Assembly: GCA_001179505.1 (NCBI GenBank) | Contig: CDMY01000476.1 | Coordinates: forward strand, 1 to 64,000 | Source of the DNA: Vitrella brassicaformis | Taxonomy: Eukaryota > Sar > Vitrellaceae | Reading direction: 5' to 3' | Length of the DNA stretch: 64,000 bases | Shown: positions 48,945 to 61,395 of the stretch, in pieces | How the letters are laid out: the number at the start of each line of letters is the position of its first letter | Position numbering within the stretch: the first letter of the stretch is position 1 | Notes under the pieces: generated by a model | The model's input: only the letters and a program-made list of their open reading frames with translations | Database searches by the model: none | Told to the model about the DNA's origin: nothing | Translations under genes and position numbers: made by a program

Positions 48945-50030
48945 TGGGGTGCGATGGGGCGAATGGTGCGGTGTGGGCGGTTCTGGTTGGTGTGGGTAAG
49001 TGTTCGTACGTTCGTTCGGGTGCGCGTTGGCCATGTCAGGTTTCAGTCAGCGCTGTATGTATGCTGTGCCGTACCTACCGTCCCCCCCGCGCACACACGT
49101 GCGGGGCGCGGGGCGCTCTTTTTGTCGGTGTACTTTGCCGCTTAATGAAGGGAGGAAAGGGTGTTGCTTGAATTGAAGAGTGAATGGTGTACTTGTAAGT
49201 GGGTCCGTCAGTCCGAGTGCCGGTGTGGGTATGGTATGTGCCTGTCGGTGTGTATCTGTCTGTCTGTCTGTCTGTGGCGGCCCTTGCACTGCATTGCAGC
49301 CTGACGTTCCGGCGCATGCACATGATCGTGGGTGGATGCGTGTGTGTGTGAAGTGAAGGTCAGGCGGTGTGTGAAGTGAAGGTCAGGCGGTGATGGTGTC
49401 AATCAATCGGACTGACTGTGTGATGGTGAGGGGTCAATCGGACATCGAATGGACGGACTGCAGGTTTTGCGTGTCTAATTGGAGATGAACTCTCGCTCGA
49501 TGACGATGCATGCCCTCATTTGGTTTCAGCCTTGTCAGGTCGATCACACTGCGCTCAGTCATTGCATCCTGGTCATGGTGCTGAAAAAAAGGCCGACCTA
49601 AACCACATACACTCACTGATGGGCCACATGTCACGCGCACTATTAGAATGCGAACAATAAGGAAGAGACACACACAGTAGGAAGCCCCCCATCCCCCTCC
49701 CTCCCTCCCTCATATCCCTCTTTCCCTCATACGCCCACCCTATACCGATCATCCCCAGGGACCTTCTCACCCACCGCCTCTCTTCATCTTGAACAACACC
49801 ACAGGGCTCGACGACAGAAACTGCTCGCCGATCGGAGAGCGAAAGCCGTCCTCAATGCCCTCTGCGCCTTCCTCCTCCTCCTCCCGTTGGTCGTGCAAAA
49901 GGTGTGGGTGGCTCAGAATAGGTGAGGGAGTCGACACGGGAGATGCTGTACTCATGTGGTTGTGCCTGCTGCTGCAGATGGTGGTGTGGTTGGGCGTGCT
50001 GCTGCGGGAGAGGGTGCTGAGCCGACGGCC
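48945..50030. other. Convergent spacer with tandem repeats
   Basis: About 1.1 kb. A 23-bp unit (gtgtgtgaagtgaaggtcag...) is repeated twice at about 49343-49390; CTGT repeats at about 49256-49275 and CCCT repeats near 49696-49712. Both strands carry short open frames rich in Ser/Glu near 49770-49960 but none joins a gene convincingly. Confidence 0.55.
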
Positions 50031-50773
50031 TCATGTGGTGTGCTGTGGCTGGCGGACGAAGACGCGACAGTGCTGCTCCACCGCCTTGTCGATTCCGTGT
50101 TCCAGCAGGTCATCGTCGAGCGGTGGCGGCAGAGGATAGGCCGCTAGCAGCCCCGCCAGGATGTGGTTCAGCTGCCCGTGTCTTGAAGTACCTCTTCAGT
50201 GAAGGCGCCCCACCACTTGTCCCTGCGGCTTGCCGCCGCACACCATTTCCGCACCCCCAGGCGTCGTTCAGCTGGGTATTCCATCTGCCACATCAAGCAG
50301 CATAAGGTAGCCAGACAGGCAATTCCAATGAGACAGAGACCGATTCCGATGGACATGCTGCTTGGTGTGCCGTGTCTCTCCATGTGTGAGCGGGACTAAC
50401 CGACCGATCCACCCACGCACCCACCCACCCACCTCTTTTCGCTGCAATATCTCCTCCTCATCGCGAGGCTTCCCCGTGCCGAAGATCGACGCTGTGCGGC
50501 CCCTAATACACACACACACACAGACAGACAGACAGACAGACAGACAGCTAGAGAGAGACTCAAATGAGCGAGCACTGAAGAAGTGACTCACTGCCTGAGG
50601 AGCGATGCAGGTGTGTCGATGGGCCCCTTGGGTTTGTCGAGGTGGAGGTGCTGCACCGGGTGGAAGGGCTTGTCTTCCCCTGCTCCCGTCGCCCCGTGTG
50701 CCGACGACTCGGGGGTATTTCTTCGCTCAATCTTCGGAGCTCGCAAAACCGTTAAAAAGGCCGCGAAGGTCAC
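50031..50773 (-). CDS. Small unknown protein, tail-anchored or soluble
   Basis: Three or four exons. The first reads FAAFLTVLRAPKIERRNTPE and ends LDKPKGPIDTPASLLRQ (50591-50773, no ATG found, so the start is upstream or missed), then TASIFGTGKPRDEEEILQRK, then MEYPAERRLGVRKWCAAASR with DKWWGAFTEE, and last LNHILAGLLAAYPLPPPLDD with stop at 50031-50033. The last two segments are joined in frame only if a 20-nt GT...AG interval (50172-50191) is removed; otherwise the protein ends at VLQDTGS. I do not recognise a family. KWWGAFTEE plus hydrophobic start could be a mitochondrial inner-membrane assembly protein, but this is a guess. Head-to-head with the BT1 transporter. Confidence 0.5.
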
Positions 50774-50926
50774 CCGTCAGGTTCTCTCGGAGCTGAAAGA
50801 ACTCCACCGGGTGGCAGCGAGGCTCAGCAAGGACCAGAACACCAAGCATTTCTCCCGGGGCGAGAAAGGAACACCGAATCGAGGGCGGCCGCCAGTGGCA
50901 CCGGTGTCGATCTTGGCTTCGCAGCG

Positions 50927-53869
50927 ATGACCTTCTCGTCCCCTCTCTCGTCGTGCGCCTCGGCGCTCCAGCGGGCGATGAAGAGGGTCCACCCCGGCCA
51001 GCTGAAGGACTTCATCCTCCTGATGCGGGATATCTACGGTGCGCCCTTCGTCACGCTGCTCACAAGTGTTTTCCTGGCGGTCAAGGGCATACTGTGGAGC
51101 TTCATCTGGCTCGGGCAGCTGCCGTAAGCAACCACCCTGGATCAGACATGTGTGTCTATCTGGCCGGCTGGTGGCTCGCTGGCTTTGGGTGGGTCGGATT
51201 GTTCTGATTGGCGCGGTCAGGTACTACAAGGAGATCGGCATCGATGGGTCGAGCTACCAGACACTGTTCTTCGTCGCCTTGATGCCATGGGCGATGAAGG
51301 GTACGTAGAATGAGGGAGGGGGGACAGGAGTTCAGACACCTTGCTTGTATCGTGGTGGTGTTGGTCTCTGGATCGATCAAAGGGTTGTTTGGAGTGATGA
51401 GCGACGTGCAGCCGTTGTTCGGGTATCACAAACGGCCCTATCTGGTGATCGGCGCCATCTCAGCCACTGCCGCAGCCCTCCTGCTGGCGGTCCTGCCGAG
51501 AGATGGTGAGACACACCATGCGTGGATGGGAAGGGGGTTTCTCCAGCCGCACTGGACTGACTGTTCTTCGTTCAGTTGCTCGCGCCACGCCTCAGATCGG
51601 CGCACTTGGGTTCTTCTTCGTGAGCGTCGGAGTGGCCATCATTGACCTCCTCGTCGAAGGTAAGGCAACCAAAACGACATGACCGCGTTGATGCTGCCAA
51701 CCAACCCACCCACCCACCTTGGTTGTGTGTCTCAGCCAAGTATGCGGAGATCATGCGGCAGAAGCACCTGGCTGCACTGGCCGGCGGGACGCCCCAGCTG
51801 GCGGTTAAGGACCGCACCGACGGCCCCGTCCCCTCAGAGATAGAAACCGTCACTGCCACGCCACAAAGGTTTGACAACAAAAGGTGGGGATGGCGACCGC
51901 ATCTCCATGTCTCTGTTGGTGTGTGTATGTGCAGTGTGGAGGGATCAACGGCAGTTGAGGTGGCAGACAGTGAGGGCGACAGCACGGACAAAGACCCGGC
52001 GAGCAAGGTCGTCACCTATGTGTGGATGTGCACCATCGTGGGCTGGTTCCTGGCGTCCTGCATGATCGGCCCCATCGCGGACAACTTCAGCGTGCAGCTG
52101 GTCTTCTGCGTGGGGCCCTTCCTCGCCGCCCAGGTGCTCATTCCGATTCTCAAGGGGTACCTGCCCGAGACACGGCTCCCACCAGGGGAGGCCAACAAGT
52201 TCCAGCGAGACAAGTTCCAGAAGGGCAAGGCGGTCTTTGGCCTCGCCTTCGCTACGGCCGTTGTCGCACTGGCACTGGCTCTTGCCGGTGAGGGGAGGGC
52301 ATTGTCGCGGCGGCGGGCATTGAGTGGAGTGATGTCGTGTTTTTGCAGGGCTGGTGGGTCCGCCTGAGACCAAATTGGCGGTTGCGGTGGGGGGCTCCTT
52401 GATCCTGCTGCCTCTGGCGTTTCGAGTGCTGCCCTGGAGACTGGCGTGTGTTAACGTGTACCTCTTCGTCTCAGGTGGGTACATAACATATCAGCTGATT
52501 TGATTGTCGGTGGCGGGACGGGCGAATTGACTGATATATACCTTCGCGCACCGCACCTGCTGTCCATGCGATGCGATGCGTGTGTCTGCAGAGGCGCTGT
52601 ATGTGTCTCTGCAAGGCGCGACTGACTACTGGTACACAGCGGGGCCTGAGTGCGTGCCGGGGGGACCTCATTTCACGTGGGTATCACTACTAGTGATTGT
52701 TGGCTGCGGGCGAATTGGCTATCCCTTTGGCGTATGTGTTTGTTAACACAGCTACACCTACTATCAGTCCTTCGCGCACATTGGTGAGCTAGCTACCTAT
52801 AGCCCGCAAAACACCTCATTGATTGGGATTGGGATGCGGCCCTTCCCTCCCCTGACTGACATGCAGTGTCAACATTTGGGTGCATGTTGGGTCTGTTTTT
52901 CTTCCACTCCTTCATCCGCAACTGGCGCATGCGGAAGGCCTTCTGGGCGACGACCATCATCAAGACGGCCGCGTGCAGCCTCGACATCTTCATTTTGCTC
53001 CGGTGGAACGTCCGCGTGGGCATCCCCGACAAGGTGGCCTTCATCTTCGGCGACGCCATGCTGCCGTCCATCGTGTGGCTGATGGAGTACATGCCCGGCC
53101 AGCTGCTCGTCTCGAAACTCGCACCGCCCGACATGTAAGTGCGGTGTGGAGGGAGAGATATGGAGGGAGGGGGGGAGCGAGGGCACTGGTTTGTGTACCC
53201 GTGTGAATGTGTGTGTCGGCAGGGAGAGCACCACTTTTGCCATTTTGGAAGGCTTCCGTATGTTCGGGTCAACGGTCAGCCGCGCCGTGGGTGTCTACGT
53301 GATCAACCAGGCCGGCATCAAGACCACGGTAACTTACTTAACCCAACCAAACCATATATCCAAACACAACACCGCATGAAGCGGGCGGGAATTCGACACT
53401 TTGATGTGTCCTTCCTCGTCCGTCTTGTGTCTGTCTGCAGCCGCCCGGTTGCGACTTCAGCGCCTTGCCTTTGCTGGTGGTCATCTGCCATATGGCGCTG
53501 CCTCTCATCGCCATCCCCCTCACATTCGTCCTCATCCCCAACAAGTACTTCCACGACCCTCTCGTCGACGTCGCCAAACCCCCGCCCGCCGCCGATGAGA
53601 CGCAGGAGTCGTCATCCGGCAAGATCGAGATGGCGGCGGGGACAGACGCGACGACCCATGACAAGGGCGATGCCGAGGTGAAGGAGTACGCGAGAGCTGA
53701 CTCCGTGCTGACCATCAGTACGACGCACACGCGCCAGGTGGCGTGTGGCGGGGGAGAGGAGGAAGGGGAGAGGGACAGGGAGGGGGAGAGCTGTGTTGAC
53801 GTCGACATATCGTCTTCGGCGGAATCGTCATCGCATGCCCCCACCTCCACACCCACACCGGCGGGCTAG
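50927..53869 (+). CDS. BT1-family folate/biopterin transporter
   Basis: About ten exons from ATG 50927 to TAG 53867-53869. BT1 signatures: YGAPFVTLLTSVFLAVKGIL, ALMPWAMKGLFGVMSDVQPL with the following GYHKRPYLVIGAISA, VGVAIIDLLVEAKYAEIMR, WMCTIVGWFLASCMIGPIAD, then DIFILLRWNVRVGIPD, FIFGDAMLPSIVWLMEYMPG and FAILEGFRMFGSTVSRAVG. This gives roughly twelve membrane segments with a loop rich in charged residues between TM6 and TM7, the MFS-like layout of the family. The acidic C-tail is about 100 residues, Glu/Ser-rich. BT1 proteins import folate or pterins, or related compounds, and are common in alveolates, kinetoplastids and plastid-bearing lineages. Substrate not predictable here. Confidence 0.88.
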
Positions 53870-54767
53870 ACTACACCACACCACACAGACGGCCGCCCGA
53901 AACTCATCTGGGAGGGGAGGGAAGTGGGGGAACGGCTGGGGGGCTTGTGGGGTGTCATGTCGATATGATACGGGACCGGATTGAGGGTCACATGTTTGTA
54001 GTGACGTGATTGCCGCCCGTTACATTGATGAGCGCTGTTGATGTGGTGTGGCAGGGCAGGCAGTGTCTCGAAGAGACGCCAGTGAACGGATGGATGCGTG
54101 CAATGACATGACATGATGATGTGACCATGGCCAGGTCATGATGTGTTTCCTTCCTGTCAGTCGGAGCAAGCACAGCGGCGACGCGCTTGACACTGCTTTT
54201 TTGCCGTCAGGTGGATGGATGGATGGATGGCAGAGAGATTTATGCGTTGTCTATGTGTGTGTGTGTGTGTGGATAGATAGCGTAGCATCCTGTCGATGTC
54301 GTCCGTACGCAGAGAGAGAGACAGACAGAGGGAGAGAGAGGGATGTGTCGATCTTCCTCCATTCACACAGAGTGTTGTGCGCATGACGGCGCAACGCTCT
54401 CATTTCATAGCTGTACATCCCATCCATCTGCGATGGCTGTGTGTATCCCGTCCGTTCTAGTGAGCACATTTGAAGTGAAGGAAGCATAGCATCTGGTGGA
54501 GTGGAAGGGCATTCAGCTGCTCAGAATGTCCGGCTGAGCTGACGACGACAGTCTTGTCTGCCTGCCTGTACACCACATACACAAAAGGGAAACATGAGTA
54601 GCCAACCCATCTGTCCATCGCATCGACCAAGCCAACATGCGTCGGTGCGACACACCGGGCGATACACATACGCACATAGCACTAAATCGGCATGCCCCTC
54701 TCTCCCTCCACCCCTCCATCCATTTATCCAGCCGCCCACACTCAGCCACACGCATATCGACCTGCCT
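53870..54767. other. Convergent spacer
   Basis: About 900 bp. Simple repeats: TGGATGGA (54212-54230), TG (54255-54272), GA (54311-54340). No coding signal. Confidence 0.6.
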
Positions 54768-57574
54768 TCAGCTCCCCTGTGAGCCCCACTCCTCCCCACT
54801 CTCATTATCTTCATCTTCTTCAACATACGCCTCGTAGTTCTGATGCCACTCATCGTGGGAGTCCATGTCCCCATCCTCCTTGGTCATCTTGTCCAGCTCC
54901 CCCCTGGTAATGAATCTCGGCAGCCGCTTCTGCCCGCTCATGCGGATGCGGCGCAGGGCCTTGGTAGGCCGGGACGACACCTCCCACCGGTAGTTCTCCG
55001 CCTGGGTCCGCCGCACCGCCTCCTCGCTGTTGCGTATCGTCAGGCTGCGATCCATCCCGCCATCACGGCCCTTACGCGGATCTGCAGACACGAACAGACA
55101 CACGGGGCGGGAGGAGTGGGCATCATGTGTATGTGTGTTTGGACTGACCGAAAATGGCTTTGGTGACGCCGTCGCCGCCCAGTATCCTGAGCGGCATGAG
55201 CCCCCTGTGCCGCAAAGCCACCTCGAGCAGGATGAGCACGTAGGCGTCGAGGGCGGCGTAGTGCCGCTGAGTGTCCGAGAGGGGCCTGAAGTTCCAGTTG
55301 GACAGCTGCGGGGCCTTGTCCAGGTGGCCACCCAGGAAGTCGACACACATCTCGCTCAGCGTCCCCAGCTCCACCAGCCTCTCGTGTTCGGCCTCGTGGT
55401 CCTTCAGCCTCCCCTCTCTCTCCCTCTCCATCACACGGCTCCCGCGAATGCTCCTCGGGTAATGCCGCCGCAGGTACCACTCGTCGCGCACGGATCTGGG
55501 CACTTTCATGTCGGCAGAGGGGCCGCCGATGGTGCCCTTGACGCGGATCTGCTGCTGCGCGTCGTGCAGCGACTGCTGGTGCAGGTCTGTGGCTCGCTGG
55601 AGGAGGGAGAAGTCGTGCGTCTCGAGGGCCTGTGTCAGGAGGTCTTGCACGTCGTGGATGGGCTCGGGCTCCTCTGGAAAGCTCACGCGAAATGTCTCTC
55701 TCCGGGGATCCCTGAAGCACCCACAGCACCCACAAGAGGCAACAGACAAAGCAATACACAAGAGGTGAGCGCCACCCTGTGGATGGATGGTACCATCACA
55801 CTGACTGACTGACTTGAGGTCGACAAAGTTGGTGAGAGTGTTTAGGAGGCCGACGTCTTCCATGGCCACACACAGCCGCTGGTAGTCGATTTGGAACTGG
55901 TACCCCACCTTGAGGATGTGCGGGTTGGTGAGCGTCCACCGCAGCAGCTGAAACTCCATCGACCGGTACAGCTCCGACCGGTTGTTGAGGTCCAGCAGGA
56001 ACACCTCGCTCGGCGTGGCCAGCTGCACCAGCGAAGCCCACTGCGGCGGGCTCCACTCGACGTCCAGCCCCACCATGTCCACCTGCCCCTCCTTCATGAA
56101 CCGAAACACCGCACTCAGCTCGCTCGGCGTGTCGATGAAGTGCACCTTCTCGTCGGGCAAAGGCAGCTCCAGCGGACCCACCCCACCACCAGCCGCTACC
56201 CCGCCGCTTTTCATTGCTCGCCGTCTGGCCGCCCGCACCCCCTGCGCACCGGCGTGCCAGTGGATGACTTTTGATTGCGGGTCGAAGTCCTTGGCGGCCC
56301 GGAAGCGGGCGCTCAGCTGGCGGCTCTCGCCGGGGGGCGCCAGCCACGACGCCACCACTGCATTCTCGGTGGTGTCCTCGTCTGTCCTTCTCGTGCCGCG
56401 CAGTGGCTGCCTTTTCCGCTGGAAGTGTAGGAAGCGAAGAAGGGCCCTCTCGGCGTGGCCGAAGCGGGTCACACGACGGATCGAGTCGGTCACGAACGCG
56501 TCTTGCTCCTCTCTGGGCCTTTCAGCACTCTGCCCCTCGCTCTCTCCTGTCGCTTGGTCTGTCGCCGTGGCGCCCTCCTGGCTCGCCTGTTGGTCTCCCG
56601 CGATGCGCGGCATGGCTGTTTCATCCCCTTCTGGCGGCAGTGAGGGTCTCGCAGCGGGGTCGAATAGCCACCGGTAGTCCTCCTTCAGCAGCATGGTGAG
56701 CACCGAGTCTGCGGGGATGAGATGTGGCTCTGCCAGGGCCTTCTCGATGTGCAGTGCGTGGGCGAAGCTCCAGGCGTCCCGCAGCAGGCCCGTGTGTTGG
56801 CTCCTGGCCTTGAGGCGCTGCAAGGCGTCGATGAGTAGGGGGAAGGACCGCAGGTTGGCCAGGAAGTAGAGCAGGGCGTGGAGCGAGTGGCGGCGGATGG
56901 TGAGGTCCAGCAGCTTCCCGAGCGTCCATGGGCTGCCGCCGATGCCCTCGTCCAGACTCTCCATGTCCACACCAACACACCAACACACACACACACACAC
57001 GAGAAATGCACATGTGTTGGTCAGTGTGACTCTGACTCTGATTCTGACCCACTTACTTTGATGGGATGGAACAGGAACGCCAGCTGCAGGGCCTCATAGA
57101 TGCGCGGGGGCTGTATCCCCCTCCCAAGCCGCCGCGGGCTGGTGAGGAAGGTCAGCAGGAGGTCGATGTTGCTCGCCTGCAGGAGGCCGCCCTTGACGGG
57201 CTCCCGCAAGTGCAGGTCGTCCAGCAGCCTCAAGAAAGCCCCGGGGCCCACCACATCCAGCAGCCGATTGATGTCGATGCGCTGGAAAGAGTCAGGATTC
57301 AGCGAAATGAACCTGCAAGCGTTCGTTCATCAGACTGATAAAGGCCACGCCCTGTTCCGTCGCTTGCTGTCTGCCATCCATCTGACCTGGCGAAGCTCTC
57401 GAGGACGGTGCGTTTGAGTCTGGCTCTGCGGCCCGTGCGTATGGTTGGCGAGATGCGGTGGAAGATGGCGGGGTTGAGGATCCCGAAGACCAGCTCGGCG
57501 CCCGGCTGCACGTGGTGCTTCTCAAACAGCAGACTGCACGAAGTGTACACGTCAGACTGAAACGCCTCTATTCT

Positions 57575-57607
<33 letters not shown>

Positions 57608-57977
57608 GAAAGCACCACACCAGCAAATAAATCCCATCGCACCTCTGCTTGGTCTCTTCGGCGTCCTCCGTGCCCTCGAGCGCATCAAGCGCCTGGAATA
57701 TGAGGTTTGCGGCGATCTCCTCTGTCCGCCCCTGGGCACACAGCCTCGGGAGCAGCTCGTAGAGCTTGGCGCCATGGTGGATGGTGAAGCGCTCTCTGGC
57801 TGGGGTGGCGGGGCGGACGTGTTTGGTCATCTCCACGTTCCGACGCAGTGCAGGGGGCAGGTCGACGGGAAACAGGGGCTTGTGCCGGCCTGCGGTGGGC
57901 GGCTGTTGATGATGCTGCTGACTGTGGTGCTGGCCAGGGCGGAGAGAGGCCGTCAGGCGAACGATGCTGCGACGCAT
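54768..57977 (-). CDS. DEDDy 3'-5' exonuclease, Mut-7/EXD-like
   Basis: Start ATG at 57977, with an Arg/Ser/His-rich leader (MRRSIVRLTASLRPGQ) that could target mitochondria. Exons at 57643-57977, 57374-57585, 57040-57313, 55800-56960 (approx.), 55150-55710 and 54768-55081. A helical N-terminal half (LLRDAWSFAHALHIEKAL) of about 450 residues precedes the exonuclease fold: VGLDVEWSP (Asp, Glu), WASLVQLATPSEVFLLDL, LKVGYQFQIDYQRLC (Asp), LVELGTLSEMCVDFLGGHLD and RHYAALDAYVLILLEV (YxxxD), the full DEDDy set. A C-terminal basic then acidic tail ends EEDEDNESGEEWGSQGS. An insertion of about 120 residues lies between the third and fourth motifs. Relatives trim small RNA or process structured RNA; substrate here unknown. 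Confidence 0.85.
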
Positions 57978-58376
57978 TGCGGTTGCGACCCATCGAAAAG
58001 ATGATCTGTGCAGCAGATCTTGATCCTGGTTGTATCGAAGCCCATCCAAGACAACAGACCAGCGGGAAGAAGTCGCCGACTTTTGCGAGCTTGAAAGTGG
58101 CGAGCTAAGCGTGAAGCCTCCCCCTTCGCGAAGGGTTCCCCGAGCCGCCCGACACACCCCAGCAGCGCCATCGACATCTTTTTGTTTGAGGATTGAAGCC
58201 ACCCCAGCATCTTCCCTGTTCGCCTCGGCTGATGCAGGTAGGTACATGCAGGTGCACCGATGAGAGGCGGAGAGTATGCAGCACCATTTGTGTTTGGTTT
58301 GGTTTGGTGTCATGCAGGCAACATCGATTCCATCCATCTTGACCCCTTCAAGCCGACGACTGTCCAGCGATGGTCA
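57978..58376. promoter_or_regulatory. Divergent spacer between exonuclease and mitochondrial carrier
   Basis: 399 bp between start codons. A plus-strand open frame without early ATG crosses it, and a first exon or 5' UTR intron is possible. No motif recognised. Confidence 0.4.
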
Positions 58377-59895
58377 ATGAATGGCCCTCCTGCCCCGTCC
58401 ACACCCACCGCTGTGACATCCAAGCAAGAAGGAGGAGGCGGCGGTCAGGTTGGTCAACCTGACCCGATGTGGGCATACAGCTCCTCACATCCATCTGACG
58501 AGGCAGCTGGTGTCGAGGTCTCCCACCACCAGCCTGCGGTGCATCATGCTGACGTGGTAGTCAACGCTCCTTGGGTGTCAGCGAGGGTGGCGCTTACGCG
58601 GCTGCCCGAGAAGAGCATCTCGTTCATCTCGGGATGGGTGGCGGGGCTCTCCGGCATCGTCGTGGCACATCCATTCGGTCAGGAACACAGGCAAAGGCAC
58701 ACCCATCCAATAAATTGTGCACAGCACAGATGCCTTTGTGCTGTGGTGCTGTGGTGCTGTGTGTGCGTCGATTTCCACCATGCAGACACGCTGAAGACCC
58801 GGCTTCAGATCGGCCGCACATCGTCGCACCACCACTTCAGGCTCTCCTCTCTGACCCCTCGGTACATCACCACCCTCTACGCCGGTGTCGGGCCCCCTCT
58901 ACTGGTGGCGGGCATCCTGCAGTCCTGCCTCTTCGGGTCGTTCAACCACTTCAAGGGCTACTTCCAGGGGCTGGCCGAGCCGCATGTGGCCCAGGCGAGG
59001 GCGTTGGGGAGCACTTATGGGTATGTCAAGGTGGCTGTGCTGAGCGGGCTGTCGGTGTTTGTGTCCGGTTCGTGTGCGGGGCTGTGCACGAGCGTCATAA
59101 CGTGTCCCAGCGGGATGGTCAAGGTGCAGCAGCAGTGCTCGCCGGACCTGACGATGCTGCAGGTCATCAAGGCACTCATTCGCAAGGGCGGGCTGCCACT
59201 TATTTTTAGAGGTACGTACGTACGAGGTGTTCACACACCATCCCATCCATGCCACCTCACTCACAAATGGCCGGCTGGCTTTGCAAGCTTGTTTGTCTGA
59301 CATCTGCTTGGGCTTGTTTGTATCAATCCAATCAGGTTACTCGGCCCACATCTTTATGGAGATCTTTGGGCGCGGCACCTACTTCACCGTATACGACGTC
59401 GTCAAGCGGGAACTTCACCAAACCACCCAGTCCCCCTCCCCTGCGCCCTCCCCTACTCCCTCTACCCCCCCTCCCTCCCCTCCCCCCTCCATGCCCTACT
59501 ACAAGCGTGCCGCAGCGGGCATGTGCGCCGGCATCGCCGGATGGCTCGTCGTCTTCCCCTTCGATGTCCTCAAGTCACGACTGCAGGCACAGCCGCTCTT
59601 CGAGGGCGCGGCGAGGATCCCATCAGGCCCCCAGACCCACCTCTCGGACCCCTATGCCTTTGACACGAGTGGCAGGCGGACGACGGAGCGGGCCACCGGC
59701 CACAGGGGGTGGGCGGCGCCCAAGAAGTACGAAGGGTTTTGGCACTGTGCGCGGGAGACGTGGAAGGAGGGCGGGGTGCGGGCGTTCTACCGTGGGCTGG
59801 GGTTCACGCTTGCAAGGGCGGCGCCGGTGGCGTGTGTGGTGCTGCCTGTTTATGACGTGACGCACGAGACGCTGCTGAGATGGAGGAATGGGTGA
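58377..59895 (+). CDS. Mitochondrial carrier family (SLC25) protein
   Basis: Three exons, 58377-58677, 58786-59211 and 59336-59895, total 428 residues. An N-terminal extension of about 75 residues precedes three carrier repeats. Repeat 1: SISFISGWVAGLSGIVVAHP with DTLKTRLQIG (PFDxxK motif); repeat 2: GSCAGLCTSVITCPSGMVKV, where the acidic residue of Px[DE]xx[KR] is Gly; repeat 3: CAGIAGWLVVFPFDVLKSRL, again a good PFDxxK, and the closing GGVRAFYRGLGFTLARAAPV. A Pro/Ser-rich loop sits before repeat 3 and an unusual insert follows it (from SRLQAQPLFEG to YEGFWHC, about 60 residues). Carriers exchange small metabolites across the inner membrane. The missing second-repeat acid would remove one matrix salt bridge; substrate class uncertain. 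Confidence 0.85.
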
Positions 59896-61395
59896 GTAGC
59901 TGAGGGGACATCGATGACAGGAAGAGACGATTGACGGACGACTGGCTGACTGTCAATGAGCAAAGATGGATGAGCGAGTATGTCGCCCAGCCACCGAGAT
60001 GTCCAGATCTAGAGTCCTATGTATGTCCGAGTATGGATGGTATGCCCTCACTGATGTCTGTCTGTCTGCCTCATGCCATGCCCGTTCTGTCTGTCCTCGG
60101 TCGAGAGAGCAGGCAGGCACTGCGGCAGCGAACCCCGCCCTCCTTGCTTGATACCCCCTACAATGGGGGGATTACACCGACATACAACCATCAAGTGCCC
60201 TTCACACACAGACAGCCAGCGGTCGCTCACTCACCGCTGTCTGTGCCCGTCGCTCCCTCACAGACCAATGAGTGGTGTAGTGCCTGCCACCCATTCATTG
60301 TCACCCCCTTGCCCCTCTACACACACACACACACACACACACACGTGCACACTACATTCAGCACATCACACCACATCATACGACACCACAGCCATTCACT
60401 CACCGATGTCAAGTCACAAAATACTGACACCACGCGACGCGCTGGGGGGGATCCCTCTCTATCGCCTCTTGATATATCACGGACGGACGGAAAAACACAG
60501 CCACACACACTCATACACTCTGTAAGTAAGTCACACGTGGTGCGTGATGCCGCAGACATGACAGGCAGGCAGGCAGGCACAGGAGCCGAGCCACCAGGCG
60601 GTCAAAACGTCGCCCGGGATCCGACCGACATGCAGCAGCACCGGCACCAGCAGCCGGAAGCACAAACATTCACCACTACTGTACACCACAAACACTCACA
60701 GAGACAGACAGACGGGCACACGAGGAGAGAGACAAAGGGGCGGGGGAAAAACCGACCGACAGACCGACCGACCGACCGACCGACCGACGCTTCCCATTCC
60801 ATCAACGAACGAACGACACGAGATCGGCAGACACACATACCCGCGGACCAGACAGGCAGGCAGACAGACATGAAGGCAGGAATGGAAGGAAGGCTGTAAA
60901 AGCTCGAATCGCACGCAACAATCATTCGCTCCGATACGAATTCGACACGCACACAGGCAGGCAGGCAGGCAAAGGCAAGGGAAACAGAAAAGCTCCTCTA
61001 TGCGATGTGATGCGATAAGTAAAGTCAAACACGCATTGAATGCATTGTGCTCATGTTGGGTTGGGGGGGACGGGCAATGCCATGGGGATAAACCGACAGA
61101 CAGAGAGAGAGACAGGCAGGCAGGGAGGCCAGAACGTGCCCTTATTGCGAGGCGGCTGACCGATCCGATCGTGCCGCCCAATGAATGTCAGTCACGCGTG
61201 TGGCAAAAAGACCGACCGACCGACCGACACAAACCAACCGACCGACCGACCGACATCGACTGGACGAAAATCAAAGATGGCAAAGCAAGAAGCAGTTAGT
61301 TAGCTGTAGATACGCGCAAACATGCACAACATACACACAACACACGAGTGCGCCCTCGCCGTCGATGGGCGGGGCGGGCCCATCAATGCATCACT
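59896..61395. repeat. Longest convergent spacer, satellite-like repeats
   Basis: 1.5 kb with no gene recognised. Tandem ACCG arrays occur at about 60751-60788 and 61211-61254; CA at 60320-60342; GGCA at about 60563-60579 and 60954-60972; GACA near 60860-60869. The plus strand stays open without stops for long stretches because these tetra- and dinucleotides have no stop codons, so long open frames here are not genes. Confidence 0.7.

Noticed and set aside
49767-50139. Short frames with EEEEEGAEG or SSSSS tails
   Set aside because: No partner exon or splice site joins them to the neighbouring gene; they overlap on opposite strands.
60073-60899. 150- to 300-codon open frames in the spacer after the carrier
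   Set aside because: Tetranucleotide and CA repeats lack stop codons; the peptides (TDRPTDRPTD, HTHTHTH) are low-complexity.
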